A stretch of DNA of 28,716 nt from a virus: positions 1 through 28,716 of the IMG/VR virus record IMGVR_UViG_3300032242_001445; one strand, 5' to 3'. Shown piece by piece: positions 20,886-28,716 of this stretch. The first letter of the stretch is position 1; every line of letters begins with the position of its first letter. The notes below the pieces were generated by a model. It saw nothing but the letters and a program-made list of their open reading frames with translations. It was not told where the DNA came from and ran no database searches. A program made the translations under genes and the position numbers.

Positions 20886-21393
20886 GATTGAACAATATAA
20901 TAATTTTTTGTCCCAAGATGAATGGGATTATGTTTTTGATAAAACTGTAGAAGGCAAAACATGGTCTTTTATGGGGCGTAGCAATGAAAATGGCAATCCT
21001 TTTTGGTTTATGAATTTAATAAATGATGAATTTTTTTCAAATAAATTATTTACTAAAATTAAAAATGTAACAAAAAAAGATTTTGATTTGCTTCGTGTTT
21101 ATGCAAATGGTCAAACATTTGGATTGGATGGTCAATTTCATATAGACACTAAAAAAGGTGAAGAAAAAAACAAATACTTTACTTTTTTGTATTATCCATG
21201 TAAAAGTTGGGACGCTAGTTGGGGTGGAAAAACAATTATTGTTGATGAAGAAAATAGTTTAAATTTTCAATATCCTAGCCCCAACAATGCAATTATGTTT
21301 GATAGTACAAATTTACATTATGGAGAAGGACCTGCAAGATTGTTTTATGGTTTAAGAGTTACTGTTGCATTTAAAATGAAAATAAGAGATTAA
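20884..21393 (+). CDS. 2OG-Fe(II) oxygenase, prolyl-4-hydroxylase-like
   Basis: The 169-residue protein has GLDGQFHIDTKKGEE with the H-x-D pair (H86, D88), strands YFTFLYYP and WGGKTIIVDEE, PSPNNAIMFDSTNLHYGEGP with the distal His H145, and GLRVTVAF with R158 for 2OG. The order and spacing fit a compact prolyl-4-hydroxylase fold. It is far more AT-rich than the endolysin before it: bases 21001-21060 have 7 G/C of 60, against 30 of 60 at 20701-20760. This suggests later acquisition. The start lies in the hairpin 20868-20885. The substrate is unknown. Confidence 0.82.
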   Translation: MIEQYNNFLSQDEWDYVFDKTVEGKTWSFMGRSNENGNPFWFMNLINDEFFSNKLFTKIKNVTKKDFDLLRVYANGQTFGLDGQFHIDTKKGEEKNKYFTFLYYPCKSWDASWGGKTIIVDEENSLNFQYPSPNNAIMFDSTNLHYGEGPARLFYGLRVTVAFKMKIRD

Positions 21394-21394
21394 A

Positions 21395-21991
21395 GTGAAA
21401 GTAAATTTAATTACAGATCCTTTTAATTACATAGTAATTGATGATTTCTACAGTGAAGAAGAATTGAAGCTTGTTATGGAAGAGATCACTGCTTTAGAGC
21501 CTTATGCATTAGACGCAAGTTTTACTGGTTCAGCGATTGCTAATAACAAAAATGAAAAAAAAGATTTTTTAAAAAGTGGTCGCGGTATATTTTTAGATGA
21601 GTTTTTTGTTCAAAACAGATCTGTATCAAAAATATTAAACGCTAGCAGAAAATTATTTTCTGATGAATTACGCGAAATTTTTAATATGTTTGATCCATCT
21701 TTTAGACATATTGGCAATTCGGACAAAGATACTACTCTTATAAATTATTATAAAAATGGGGAAGAATATAGCTCCCACAAAGATAAATCGACTATAAGCG
21801 CGGTTACTTTTTTAAACGTTGGGAATTTTGAAGGTGGAAATTTTTGTTTTCCAGAATTTAAAGAAACAATTTTATTTAAACATAACAGGATTGTAATATT
21901 TAACGGATGTATGAATCATCAAGCAGAAAAAATTATAGCTGAAGACGGTTCTTACAGAGCAAGTATTGCACAATTTATTGGTTACAAATAA
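21395..21991 (+). CDS. 2OG-Fe(II) oxygenase, second copy of a distinct type
   Basis: The 198-residue protein carries LINYYKNGEEYSSHKDKSTI with H128 and D130, strands SAVTFLNVG and EGGNFCFPEF, IVIFNGCMNHQAEKI with the distal His H175, and YRASIAQFIGY with R188. All metal- and 2OG-binding residues expected for the fold are present. It starts at GTG 21395, one base after the previous stop. It is AT-rich like its upstream neighbour, and the two may have arrived as a pair, but their sequences differ enough that they are not a recent duplication. The stop overlaps the gp10-like gene (TAATG). Confidence 0.82.
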   Translation: MKVNLITDPFNYIVIDDFYSEEELKLVMEEITALEPYALDASFTGSAIANNKNEKKDFLKSGRGIFLDEFFVQNRSVSKILNASRKLFSDELREIFNMFDPSFRHIGNSDKDTTLINYYKNGEEYSSHKDKSTISAVTFLNVGNFEGGNFCFPEFKETILFKHNRIVIFNGCMNHQAEKIIAEDGSYRASIAQFIGYK

Positions 21992-24582
21992 TGCCATTAC
22001 AAAAACTTAACTTCGTTCCGGGATTAAACAGAGAAGGCACTGCCTACTCTGTAGAAGGCCAATGGTATGACGGAGATAAAATTCGTTTTCGTTCTGGCAA
22101 ACCTGAAAAAATTGGCGGTTGGTCACAAGTAAATCCAAATACATTTACAGGAATCTGTCGTTCATTATGGACTTGGGTTGATCTATCGTCTAACGTTTTT
22201 ATTGGCGTTGGAACTACATCTAAGTATTATATTTACAGCGGTGGAACATATAACGACATTACCCCGATTGTTTATACAAGTACTTTAGGTACAAACCCTA
22301 TTTCCACCACAGCCAGTTCTACGTCGGTAACAATAACTGATACTGCATATAACCCATCAATTGGTGACTATTTATTATTTTCAGGTTCTGCAACTGTTGG
22401 TGGAATTGTAATTAGCGGTGAATATGTTGTAACTAGCGTTATTTCTAGTACTCAATACACTATCAAAGCCGCTTCTGCTGCATCATCTACAACTACGGGC
22501 GGAACCGGTACAGTTATTCAATACGAACTTCCGACTGGAGCGTCAACATATTTTTCCAGCAATGGTTGGGGTACTGGTCCATGGGGCGGAATATCGCCTG
22601 CATTAACTGCAACATTGGGTACAAATCCATTTTCTACTACGTCTGGTAGCGGTGTCGTAATTGTTTCCCAAGCTTCTACTCCATATACATTAACTGGTCA
22701 GTATGTTTATTTTTCAGGCGCATCCAGCATAACTGGAACCGGTATAGCAGCTTCAATGTTGACTAATACATTTAGCGTAACCCCAGTTAGCGCTAGTTCT
22801 TATAGCATTAGTATGCCTAGTGGTTTTACTGCAAAAGCAACAACTACTGGCGGAGGAACAACAGTAGTTGCTACTGAACAATCAGGAACACGTGGATGGG
22901 GTACAGCCTTTTTGGGTACTGGTGCTGGAAATCAATTAAGACTTTGGAGCAACGATAACTTCGGTCAAGACTTAGTATTTGCTCCACGTGGCGGCGCTAT
23001 TTACTATTGGGTGGATGCAAATGGTGTGGGAACAAGAGGCGTAAGTCTTGCATCACAAGCAAATGCTACAGCAAGCACAATTACCACTTTAACTTTTGCT
23101 AGCGGATCAACAACCGCCATAGCTTCTGCTCCTTCTGGAATTTACCCATATTCTTATATTACCGGTACTGGAATTTCTTCTGGAACTTACGTATCTTCTA
23201 CTTATGTTATTGGATCAACTAGCGTTCCTCTTTCTATAGCTTCTACTGCAGCTAGTAGCGGTAACTATACTATTACTTATGCGGGGTCATATGTCCCAAC
23301 TCAGACTCTCCAAGTTATTACGTCGGCTATCCAACAATTTGTCATTGCATTTGGTGCAAATTCCTATAATGGCGGCTCTTTATCAAATGATCCGTTTAAC
23401 CCGATGCTTGTCAGATGGTCGGATCAAGCAAATGCTTATCAATGGGTTCCGCAAGTTACAAACCAGTCTGGCGAATTTGCCTTAAGCAATGGCTCATACA
23501 TTATGGGCGCAAGATCAACTCGACAGGAAATTTTAATTTGGACTAACACTGCTTTATACACAATGCAGTATATTGGTTATCCATATGTATGGTCATTCCA
23601 ACTATTGATGGATAACATATCGGTTATGTCTCCAAATTGCATGGTAACAATTAACAATATTACTTATTGGATGGGAACCAGTAAATTCTATAAATACGAC
23701 GGTACGGTGCATACATTACCATCTGCTTTACGCCAGTATGTATTTGATGATTTAAATATTAACCAATCGTTTCAAGTATTTGCAGGTGCCAATGAAGGAT
23801 TTAATGAGGTATGGTGGTTTTATGTAAGCAACGAAAGTATCAATAATTCCATTGACAAGTATGTTACCTATAACTATGTAGATAATGCTTGGTCATATGG
23901 TACGTTTGAAACCGTACAAATAGCAGCCGGTAATTTTGTTATTGGTCAGCAATATGTAATTGCTACGCAAGGAACCACTAACTTTACTCAGGCTGGCGCC
24001 GCTAATAATAATATTGGAACTTATTTTATTGCTACCACAACTGGTTCTGGAACTGGTACTGCATGGGCATTAAATGGTAGAAGCGCATGGATTCAAAATA
24101 ACATTCAATCAAATCCCGTAGCAGCAGACTATAACAGCCGTCTTTTATATCATGAAAACGGCGTAGATGATAATGCGACATCTGATACTCAGCCTATTTA
24201 TGCATATATTCAATCTTCAGATTTTGGAATTATGGCATCAGATAATAATAATTCAGGCCAACATTTTGGTTTTGTATGGCGCATATTGCCAGACGTAAAC
24301 TTTAATGGGTCTAACCAAGCCAATCCTCAAGTTACGATGGCTATTTACCCACGCCAAAATTCTGGTACAGCATATGGCAATACGGACCTAAATCAAGTAT
24401 CTAGCAGCCAAATTTACGCTTATCCTACTCCCCAAGAGTATACAGTTCAACAATTTACTGGTGAAGTATATACACGATTACGCGGGCGTCAGATGGCATT
24501 TAAATGTTATTCCGACACAATTGGAACCCAATGGCAACTAGGTACGCCTAGGTTTGATGTTAAGCAGGATGGAAGAAGATGA
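21991..24582 (+). CDS. P22 gp10-like tail protein with inserted modules
   Basis: The 863-residue protein starts MPLQKLNFVPGLNREGTAYS, followed by WYDGDKIRFRSGKPEKIGGW (residues 25-44), and has repeated aromatic blade-like segments (WTWVDLSSNVFIGV, LRLWSNDNFGQDLVFAPRGG, NPMLVRWSDQANAYQW, ILIWTNTALYTMQYI, ITYWMGTSKFYKYDG, EVWWFYVSNES). This fits the beta-propeller-type tail hub of short-tailed phages, of which P22 gp10 is the best known. Inserts are visible: a tandem TLGTNP module pair (98-178 and 208-296), a TGTGIS unit (about 357-430), and a GTTNF...SGTGTA module (about 640-695). It likely closes the tail channel below the connector. The gp10 link is inferred from pattern. Confidence 0.7.
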   Translation: MPLQKLNFVPGLNREGTAYSVEGQWYDGDKIRFRSGKPEKIGGWSQVNPNTFTGICRSLWTWVDLSSNVFIGVGTTSKYYIYSGGTYNDITPIVYTSTLGTNPISTTASSTSVTITDTAYNPSIGDYLLFSGSATVGGIVISGEYVVTSVISSTQYTIKAASAASSTTTGGTGTVIQYELPTGASTYFSSNGWGTGPWGGISPALTATLGTNPFSTTSGSGVVIVSQASTPYTLTGQYVYFSGASSITGTGIAASMLTNTFSVTPVSASSYSISMPSGFTAKATTTGGGTTVVATEQSGTRGWGTAFLGTGAGNQLRLWSNDNFGQDLVFAPRGGAIYYWVDANGVGTRGVSLASQANATASTITTLTFASGSTTAIASAPSGIYPYSYITGTGISSGTYVSSTYVIGSTSVPLSIASTAASSGNYTITYAGSYVPTQTLQVITSAIQQFVIAFGANSYNGGSLSNDPFNPMLVRWSDQANAYQWVPQVTNQSGEFALSNGSYIMGARSTRQEILIWTNTALYTMQYIGYPYVWSFQLLMDNISVMSPNCMVTINNITYWMGTSKFYKYDGTVHTLPSALRQYVFDDLNINQSFQVFAGANEGFNEVWWFYVSNESINNSIDKYVTYNYVDNAWSYGTFETVQIAAGNFVIGQQYVIATQGTTNFTQAGAANNNIGTYFIATTTGSGTGTAWALNGRSAWIQNNIQSNPVAADYNSRLLYHENGVDDNATSDTQPIYAYIQSSDFGIMASDNNNSGQHFGFVWRILPDVNFNGSNQANPQVTMAIYPRQNSGTAYGNTDLNQVSSSQIYAYPTPQEYTVQQFTGEVYTRLRGRQMAFKCYSDTIGTQWQLGTPRFDVKQDGRR
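22282..22878 (+). repeat. Tandem TLGTNP beta-module pair inside the gp10-like gene
   Basis: Residues 98-178 and 208-296 align by eye: TLGTNP(I/F)STT, V-x-I strand, P-x-x-x-G-(D/Q)Y-(L/V)-x-FSG, an SS-x-Y-(T/S)-I strand, TTGG-x-GT-x-V end. They are separated by 29 residues containing SNGWGTGPWGG. The copies are diverged at the DNA level. Only the protein pattern is claimed. Confidence 0.7.
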
Positions 24583-25508
24583 CCAACGTTACTAACATTA
24601 GACCTTCTAAAGCACCCAATCTTCCTGTTGCGCCGCAACAATATAGTGATGATTTTCAAAATAAATTTGAAAATATATTACGGCTTTACTTTAACCAAAT
24701 TGATAACGCAATAGGACAACTTGCAACCGTGACCGCATCCACCATAGGTAGCAGCGCTACCAATCCAAGTTATACCATTTCTAGCACAGAAACCCCTTAT
24801 GCTCTTCCGCCTTATTTACAAGTATCAAGAGGTTTAGTTTCTGGGATATCCGTAGTTAATATTTATGGCTACCAAGCATCAGTAGGAACAACTTTTATTC
24901 CAGTTTGGGAAAATGCAAGTACATATACTTATCCACCATCTGCCATTTCAATGGTTTTATATAGTTCTTCAGCTTCCGATACGGCTGTTTCTGTATTAAT
25001 TAATGGTTTAGATTCAAATTATAATTTAGCTTCTGAAACTTTAGTATGTACTGGTACTGCTGGAGCCACAACAATAGGTTCATATTTAAGAATAAATTCT
25101 ATTAATACGACTGGTAGCAATAATGCTGTAGGTGATATAACTTTATCAAACGTTGGTAAATCAATATCATATGCAAAAATTTTGGCTGGAAACGGGAAAA
25201 GTCAATCCACAATTTATACGGTTCCAAATGGATATACTTTTTATTTAACTAGGGTTAATGCTTATACCAACCAAGTTGGCAATCTTTCTAGTTCATACTG
25301 TACTTATCGTGTATATACTAAAAATAGTTCTGGTTTAATAACAATTTTGTTACAAGCGCCATTTGGTAACAGCTATACTTCTTATAGGGTTGCTCCTCGT
25401 CCGTATGCAGCGACAACTGATATTCAATGGCAAGCAAATACTCCTTCTTCTACAGCAGCAGTAGGTATAGCTGTGGAAGGCATTTTAATAGCGAACGGTA
25501 CTGTATAG
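24579..25508 (+). CDS. Beta-rich virion structural protein with helical N-terminal arm
   Basis: The 309-residue protein has a short N-terminal arm ending in a helix, QYSDDFQNKFENILRLYFNQ and IDNAIGQLA (residues 21-49), which resembles the trimeric or attachment helix of phage fibres. The remainder is beta-rich and of low complexity, with ISMVLYSSSASDTAVSVLIN and YTVPNGYTFYLTRVNAYTNQ. I recall the last motif from receptor- or fibre-associated proteins in aquatic phages. It overlaps the gp10-like gene by ATGA. There is no enzyme motif. It is probably a minor tail or head-fibre protein. Confidence 0.65.
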   Translation: MTNVTNIRPSKAPNLPVAPQQYSDDFQNKFENILRLYFNQIDNAIGQLATVTASTIGSSATNPSYTISSTETPYALPPYLQVSRGLVSGISVVNIYGYQASVGTTFIPVWENASTYTYPPSAISMVLYSSSASDTAVSVLINGLDSNYNLASETLVCTGTAGATTIGSYLRINSINTTGSNNAVGDITLSNVGKSISYAKILAGNGKSQSTIYTVPNGYTFYLTRVNAYTNQVGNLSSSYCTYRVYTKNSSGLITILLQAPFGNSYTSYRVAPRPYAATTDIQWQANTPSSTAAVGIAVEGILIANGTV

Positions 25509-25510
25509 TA

Positions 25511-25538
25511 TTGTTTAAACTATATATCATGGTAAAAT
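25511..25538 (+). promoter_or_regulatory. Possible promoter for the ejection-protein genes
   Basis: TTGTTT (25511-25516) and TAAAAT (25533-25538) are 16 bases apart, and TGG at 25530-25532 makes an extended -10 element. This is one of few intergenic gaps on the + strand without stop/start overlap. Transcription would start near 25545, just upstream of the ribosome-binding site AAAGGA (25553-25558). The boxes are imperfect, so this is a candidate only. Confidence 0.45.
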
Positions 25539-25564
25539 GAGCAAAATTCTTTAAAGGAATGATT

Positions 25565-26545
25565 ATGGGCGGTGGTGGCGGAAGCAATAATTTACTAAAT
25601 ATGGGGCTAATGGTAGCCGCAGGTATTGCTGCTCCTGAAGTGGCTGCTGAAATTGCCCCTGAAATGATGGCTGCTGGCGGTGCTAGTGGAGCCGCTGTAG
25701 GCGCCGCTACTGGCGCTGGAATTAGTGGTTTAACTGCTGCTGCTACCGGTCAAAACCCATTAAAAGCTGCTCTTATTGGTGGATTAGGCGGTGCTGCTAC
25801 AGGTTATTTGCCTGACGTACCGGGTACAATTCCCGGCGCTGCTGGTCCTACTTTGCCCGGTGCTACTGTTGATGAGACGGGCAATCTTTTACCAAATTTG
25901 CCCAGCACTGGCGTTCCTCCAGCTCCAGCATTAAGCGGACCAACCCCAGCATATACCCCACCTCCTACCCCTACACCCAATATGTTTGGTCAAGTAACCG
26001 GCCCAAGCAATTCACAGCTATATACTTCTGCTGGCATTAATGCTTTAGGCGGACTAAGCAAGCGTCCAATTGGCGCTTATACGCCTGCTAACGCAATTGA
26101 TACTGGCGGTGGATTATCTAAGTTTAAATACGATCCCAATAACTATACCCCAGATACTGTAGTTCCACCACGCCCAGCATATCAAGTCAATTACACTGGT
26201 ATGGCTGCAGCTGAAGGTGGTTTAATGGGATTATCTGCTGGCGGATACGCCCATGGCGGTAAAACATATAATTTAGGAAGCTATTCTGACGGCGGACGTT
26301 TGCTTAAAGGACCCGGCGATGGTATGTCTGATGACATTCCCGCAACAATTGGTGGCAAACAAGAAGCGCGATTAGCTGATGGAGAGTTTGTAGTGCCTGC
26401 TGATGTAGTATCTGGGCTAGGAAATGGCTCTACTGATGCAGGTGCAAAGCATTTATATAAGATGATGGACAAGGTTCGTCATGCTAGAACTGGTAAAAAG
26501 TCACAAGCCAAACAAATTAAAGGTGAAAAGTTCGTACCAGCATGA
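25565..26545 (+). CDS. Gly/Ala-rich ejection or internal virion protein
   Basis: The 326-residue protein has a Gly/Ala-rich N-terminal half with glycine-zipper hydrophobic stretches (GAAVGAATGAGISGLTAAA and AALIGGLGGAATGYL, within residues about 41-82), a Pro-rich linker, then a C-terminal domain: MSDDIPATIGGKQEARLADG, EFVVPADVVSGLGNGSTDAG and AKHLYKMMDKVRHARTGKK. I recall this C-terminal domain from many phage proteins thought to enter the cell with DNA. AAAGGA is directly against ATG 25559 but six bases before ATG 25565, so 25565 is the better start. A membrane-active role at genome entry is inferred. GG motifs (AEGG, SAGG, AHGG, SDGG) echo the small proteins upstream. Confidence 0.72.
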   Translation: MGGGGGSNNLLNMGLMVAAGIAAPEVAAEIAPEMMAAGGASGAAVGAATGAGISGLTAAATGQNPLKAALIGGLGGAATGYLPDVPGTIPGAAGPTLPGATVDETGNLLPNLPSTGVPPAPALSGPTPAYTPPPTPTPNMFGQVTGPSNSQLYTSAGINALGGLSKRPIGAYTPANAIDTGGGLSKFKYDPNNYTPDTVVPPRPAYQVNYTGMAAAEGGLMGLSAGGYAHGGKTYNLGSYSDGGRLLKGPGDGMSDDIPATIGGKQEARLADGEFVVPADVVSGLGNGSTDAGAKHLYKMMDKVRHARTGKKSQAKQIKGEKFVPA

Positions 26546-26949
26546 TAATTAAAACCGTAGCGCTTCAATATATTAGCCAAACTTGGCCATTAATTGAAAA
26601 ATACATTGTTGATTCACAGCAATACGGTGGCGGAGATTATAGTTCAGAACACGTTAAAGTGTATTTAACAACTGGACAATGGATGTTGGTGGTAGCGGTA
26701 GATGAGAATAATGTAATACATGGTGCAATGACCATAACATTTAATAATTACCCTAACCATAGGGTTGCTTTTATAACTGCAACTGGCGGCAAAGGAATTA
26801 TTACAAAGGATACTTTGGAGCAATTAAAAGATATTCTAAAGGGTTTGGGAGCAACACGGATTCGGTCAGCAGTAAGACCTTCAATGGAAAGATTACTTTA
26901 TCGGGTTGGATTTTTTAAACGATATACGATTGCAGAGACACAAATATGA
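26542..26949 (+). CDS. Phage GNAT-like acetyltransferase
   Basis: The 135-residue protein starts with a helix (ISQTWPLIEKYIVDSQQYGG), then strands TTGQWMLVVAVDENNVIHGA and HRVAFITATGGKGI, a helix KDTLEQLKDILKGLGATRIR, and VRPSMERLLYRVGFFKRYTI. The order of strands and the GATRIR-x-x-(V)-RPSMERLL-x-RVGF end fit the phage-type GNAT fold, in which the C-terminal helix follows the acyl-CoA site. The usual Q/R-x-x-G-x-G/A loop is not clear, so activity is uncertain. It is coupled by overlap to both ejection-protein genes, which suggests action on those proteins or packaging with them. Confidence 0.65.
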   Translation: MIIKTVALQYISQTWPLIEKYIVDSQQYGGGDYSSEHVKVYLTTGQWMLVVAVDENNVIHGAMTITFNNYPNHRVAFITATGGKGIITKDTLEQLKDILKGLGATRIRSAVRPSMERLLYRVGFFKRYTIAETQI

Positions 26950-28262
26950 GAATGAAAAGACCGCATTTTGGAATGTTGCCTGAACAGGCTTTTAAACCAC
27001 GCACTGGTCGTATGGCTTTCGGTGGTGGCGGAATGACTTTTCATGGATGCTGCGGTCCCGCTCCTTCTCCAGCTCCTGCTGCACCTACTCAGACTACTGT
27101 ACAAAATACTAATATTCCTTGCTATGCCAAGCCATATGTTCAAACCATGCTCGGCGCTACAACGCAACAGTTATTTAATACTACTGGTAGTGGTTGCTGT
27201 ATTCAGATTACCGGTGTAAAGCCATATGTTCCATATAGCACGAACCCACAAGACTATGTAGCGGGATTTAGCCCATTACAGCAAAAAGCTCAACAAGGCG
27301 CTGCTAATTTAACTACTCCCGGTCAATTTGGCGCAGCCACAGGTTCAGCAACTACAGGTTCAAATCAAGCCATGGGTGCTGGACAGGGATTGCAAAATAC
27401 TTTGACAAGCGCTCAAGGTATTGGTCAATACATGAATCCATATATTCAAAATGTATTGAATCCTGCTTTAGCGTTATCTAATCAACAGTACGGCATGAAC
27501 TTAGCTCAAGAGCAAGGGCAGGCTACAAATGCTGGCGCATTTGGTGGTAGTCGTGAAGCATTGATGGCTGGTTTAAATCAACAGAATCAAATGTTAGCTA
27601 ATAATCAATTGATTGGTAATGCATATAACACAGCATACAACAATGCTCAAGGCGCAGCTACAAATGTGGCAGGCATGAATTTGCAGGGCGGACAAGCTGG
27701 TATTGCAGGCGGTCAAGCATTAGGTCAATTAGGAACACAGTGCCTTGCTGCACAAATGAACGTGCTTAACACTCAAAGTCAAGCTGGCGCACAACAACAA
27801 CAAAACCAACAGCAAGTTATCAATAACGCAATCAATAACTATGCTGTAGCGCAACAATACCCACAACAACAATTGGCATTTATGAATGCTCAGTTACGTG
27901 GTTTACCACTACAGTCTTCAACTGTTCAACAATACAATGCTCCACCCAGCGGAGTTTCTCAAGCCGCGGGCTTAGGAACTGCAGGCATTGCTGGGTTAGG
28001 TTTGTATAACGCTATGAGCGGCAATACATCAGATATTCGTGCTAAAGAAAATATTGAAGCAGTAGGTTGGTTGCCTAATGGTTTACCAGTATACGAGTTT
28101 GAATATAAAGCTGAATTCAAAGATAAGGCTGGTCATGGACGTTATCGCGGCGTTATGGCTCACGATGTTGAAGAAATTATGCCACAAGCAGTTAACGTGG
28201 ATAGTAATGGTTACAAACTTGTTAGCTACCCAATGCTTGGCATTAAGATGGAGCAAGTATGA
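26946..28262 (+). CDS. Gln-rich internal virion protein with S74-like C-terminal domain
   Basis: The 438-residue protein starts MRMKRPHFGMLPEQAFKPRT and GRMAFGGGGMTFHGCCGPAP. The middle is rich in Gln, Asn, Ala and Gly with helix-forming stretches (LAQEQGQATNAGAFGGSREA, QAGAQQQQNQQQVINNAINN). From residue 362 it has an S74 chaperone-like domain: SDIRAKENIEAVGW, PVYEFEYK, GRYRGVMAHDVEEIMPQAV, YKLVSYPMLG. Such C-termini normally trimerise fibres; here the position beside ejection proteins and the GG motif suggest an internal or tail-needle-like protein. It overlaps the genes on both sides by ATGA. The true location in the virion is uncertain. Confidence 0.7.
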   Translation: MRMKRPHFGMLPEQAFKPRTGRMAFGGGGMTFHGCCGPAPSPAPAAPTQTTVQNTNIPCYAKPYVQTMLGATTQQLFNTTGSGCCIQITGVKPYVPYSTNPQDYVAGFSPLQQKAQQGAANLTTPGQFGAATGSATTGSNQAMGAGQGLQNTLTSAQGIGQYMNPYIQNVLNPALALSNQQYGMNLAQEQGQATNAGAFGGSREALMAGLNQQNQMLANNQLIGNAYNTAYNNAQGAATNVAGMNLQGGQAGIAGGQALGQLGTQCLAAQMNVLNTQSQAGAQQQQNQQQVINNAINNYAVAQQYPQQQLAFMNAQLRGLPLQSSTVQQYNAPPSGVSQAAGLGTAGIAGLGLYNAMSGNTSDIRAKENIEAVGWLPNGLPVYEFEYKAEFKDKAGHGRYRGVMAHDVEEIMPQAVNVDSNGYKLVSYPMLGIKMEQV

Positions 28263-28716
28263 TTAATAGTTTAATGAGCCGTATGAATGCGGCTGATAAC
28301 TTATCTGTTCAGCAATTACATAAAGCAGTAGCAGATGGAATCTTGCCAGCATATGTTGGTGTTCCGATGATTCAAGACAAAATGAGGCAACAGCAGCAAG
28401 CTATGGCCATGCAAAGACCACAGCAACAGCCTCCTATTGCTGAACAAATTATGGCTGCTTCTGCACCGCAGCAAGGAATTGATACAGCACCAAGCAACCT
28501 ACCTACGCAAATGGCCGAAGGTGGAATTATAGGATATGCCGGTGGAGGAATGGATGACCAAACAGAAGATGACGAACTGGAACAACTTTATGGATCTGGA
28601 TCAGATAATGACCTTATACAAGCAATCGCTGCTCGCGGTAGAGGATCTGACGTACATCCCTCTGCTGCTATCCAAATGCGACCTGAATCCGAAAGCATTG
28701 GGTTTGGAAAAGGACA
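28259..28716 (+). CDS. N-terminal part of an internal virion/ejection protein (partial)
   Basis: The frame opens at ATG 28259 (ATGA overlap with the previous stop) and stays open to the window end, giving 152 codons. It reads MINSLMSRMNAADNLSVQQL, then KAVADGILPAYVGVPMIQDK, a Gln/Pro-rich stretch, NLPTQMAEGGIIGYAGGGMD and an acidic segment with DDELEQLYGSGSDNDL. The LPAYVGVP-x-(I/L) and MAEGGI-x-GYAGG elements are ones I recall from large phage proteins ejected with DNA; some homologues carry a lytic transglycosylase further on, which cannot be checked here. Length and C-terminal domains are unknown. Confidence 0.72.
   Translation, partial: MINSLMSRMNAADNLSVQQLHKAVADGILPAYVGVPMIQDKMRQQQQAMAMQRPQQQPPIAEQIMAASAPQQGIDTAPSNLPTQMAEGGIIGYAGGGMDDQTEDDELEQLYGSGSDNDLIQAIAARGRGSDVHPSAAIQMRPESESIGFGKG

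Noticed and set aside
1-28716. tRNA genes, CRISPR array, integrase, transposase or att sites
   Set aside because: No cloverleaf-like sequence, regularly spaced identical DNA repeats, or recombinase motif was seen by eye; a tRNA scan was not possible.

Overview
The window is part of a tailed double-stranded DNA phage genome, most likely one infecting a Gram-negative aquatic bacterium. Nearly every gene is a virion, lysis or cell-surface gene, and almost all lie on the + strand, packed tightly with TAATG or ATGA stop/start overlaps. Several small proteins and structural-protein starts match families I recall from uncultured freshwater and marine phages. A nested Rz/Rz1-type spanin pair points to a host with an outer membrane. 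The connector-like and P22 gp10-like proteins suggest a short-tailed (podovirus-like) particle. That is an inference, because no portal, terminase or polymerase gene is in view.

Layout. 1-436: the 3' end of the major capsid gene and its intrinsic terminator. 452-4724: a surface-glycan cassette, with one FkbM methyltransferase on + facing four overlapping - strand genes (methyltransferase, GT25-like, GT9-like, TPR plus GT9-like). 4746-5597: a self-contained unit with a sigma70-like promoter, one capsid-associated gene and a UUCG-loop terminator. 5616-8159: a large structural protein with a long repeat-rich insert. 8161-10211: seven small, mostly basic proteins sharing KKGG and RADG motifs. 10211-13090: two connector-like proteins enclosing a zinc-ribbon protein and two further small proteins. 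13090-18558: tail or fibre proteins, including an S74-terminated fibre, a nine-repeat protein and a glycine-rich adhesin candidate. 17116-21991: four 2OG-Fe(II) oxygenases interleaved with the adhesin and the lysis cassette (holin-like, Rz, nested Rz1, GH19 endolysin). 21991-25508: a gp10-like tail protein and another structural protein. 25511 to the end: a possible promoter, then ejection or internal-virion protein genes with a GNAT-like gene among them.

How the genes fit together. The particle genes build the head, connector and short tail. The Gly/Ala-rich and Gln-rich proteins at the right end probably enter the cell with the DNA. The lysis genes attack the inner membrane, the peptidoglycan and the outer membrane in turn. 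The glycan cassette and the oxygenases are accessory: they may alter host surface sugars or modify phage or host proteins. The oxygenase cluster around the glycine-rich adhesin, and the small beta-modules inserted into tail-machine proteins, are the most unusual parts.

Three genes shorter than usual cut-offs or running off the end were added by direct reading: 10032-10211, the Rz1-like gene at 20088-20261, and the partial gene from 28259. I saw no tRNA, rRNA, CRISPR array, integrase, transposase or attachment site. No gene-free stretch exceeds about 140 bases. Family names rest on motif recall; no database search was run.
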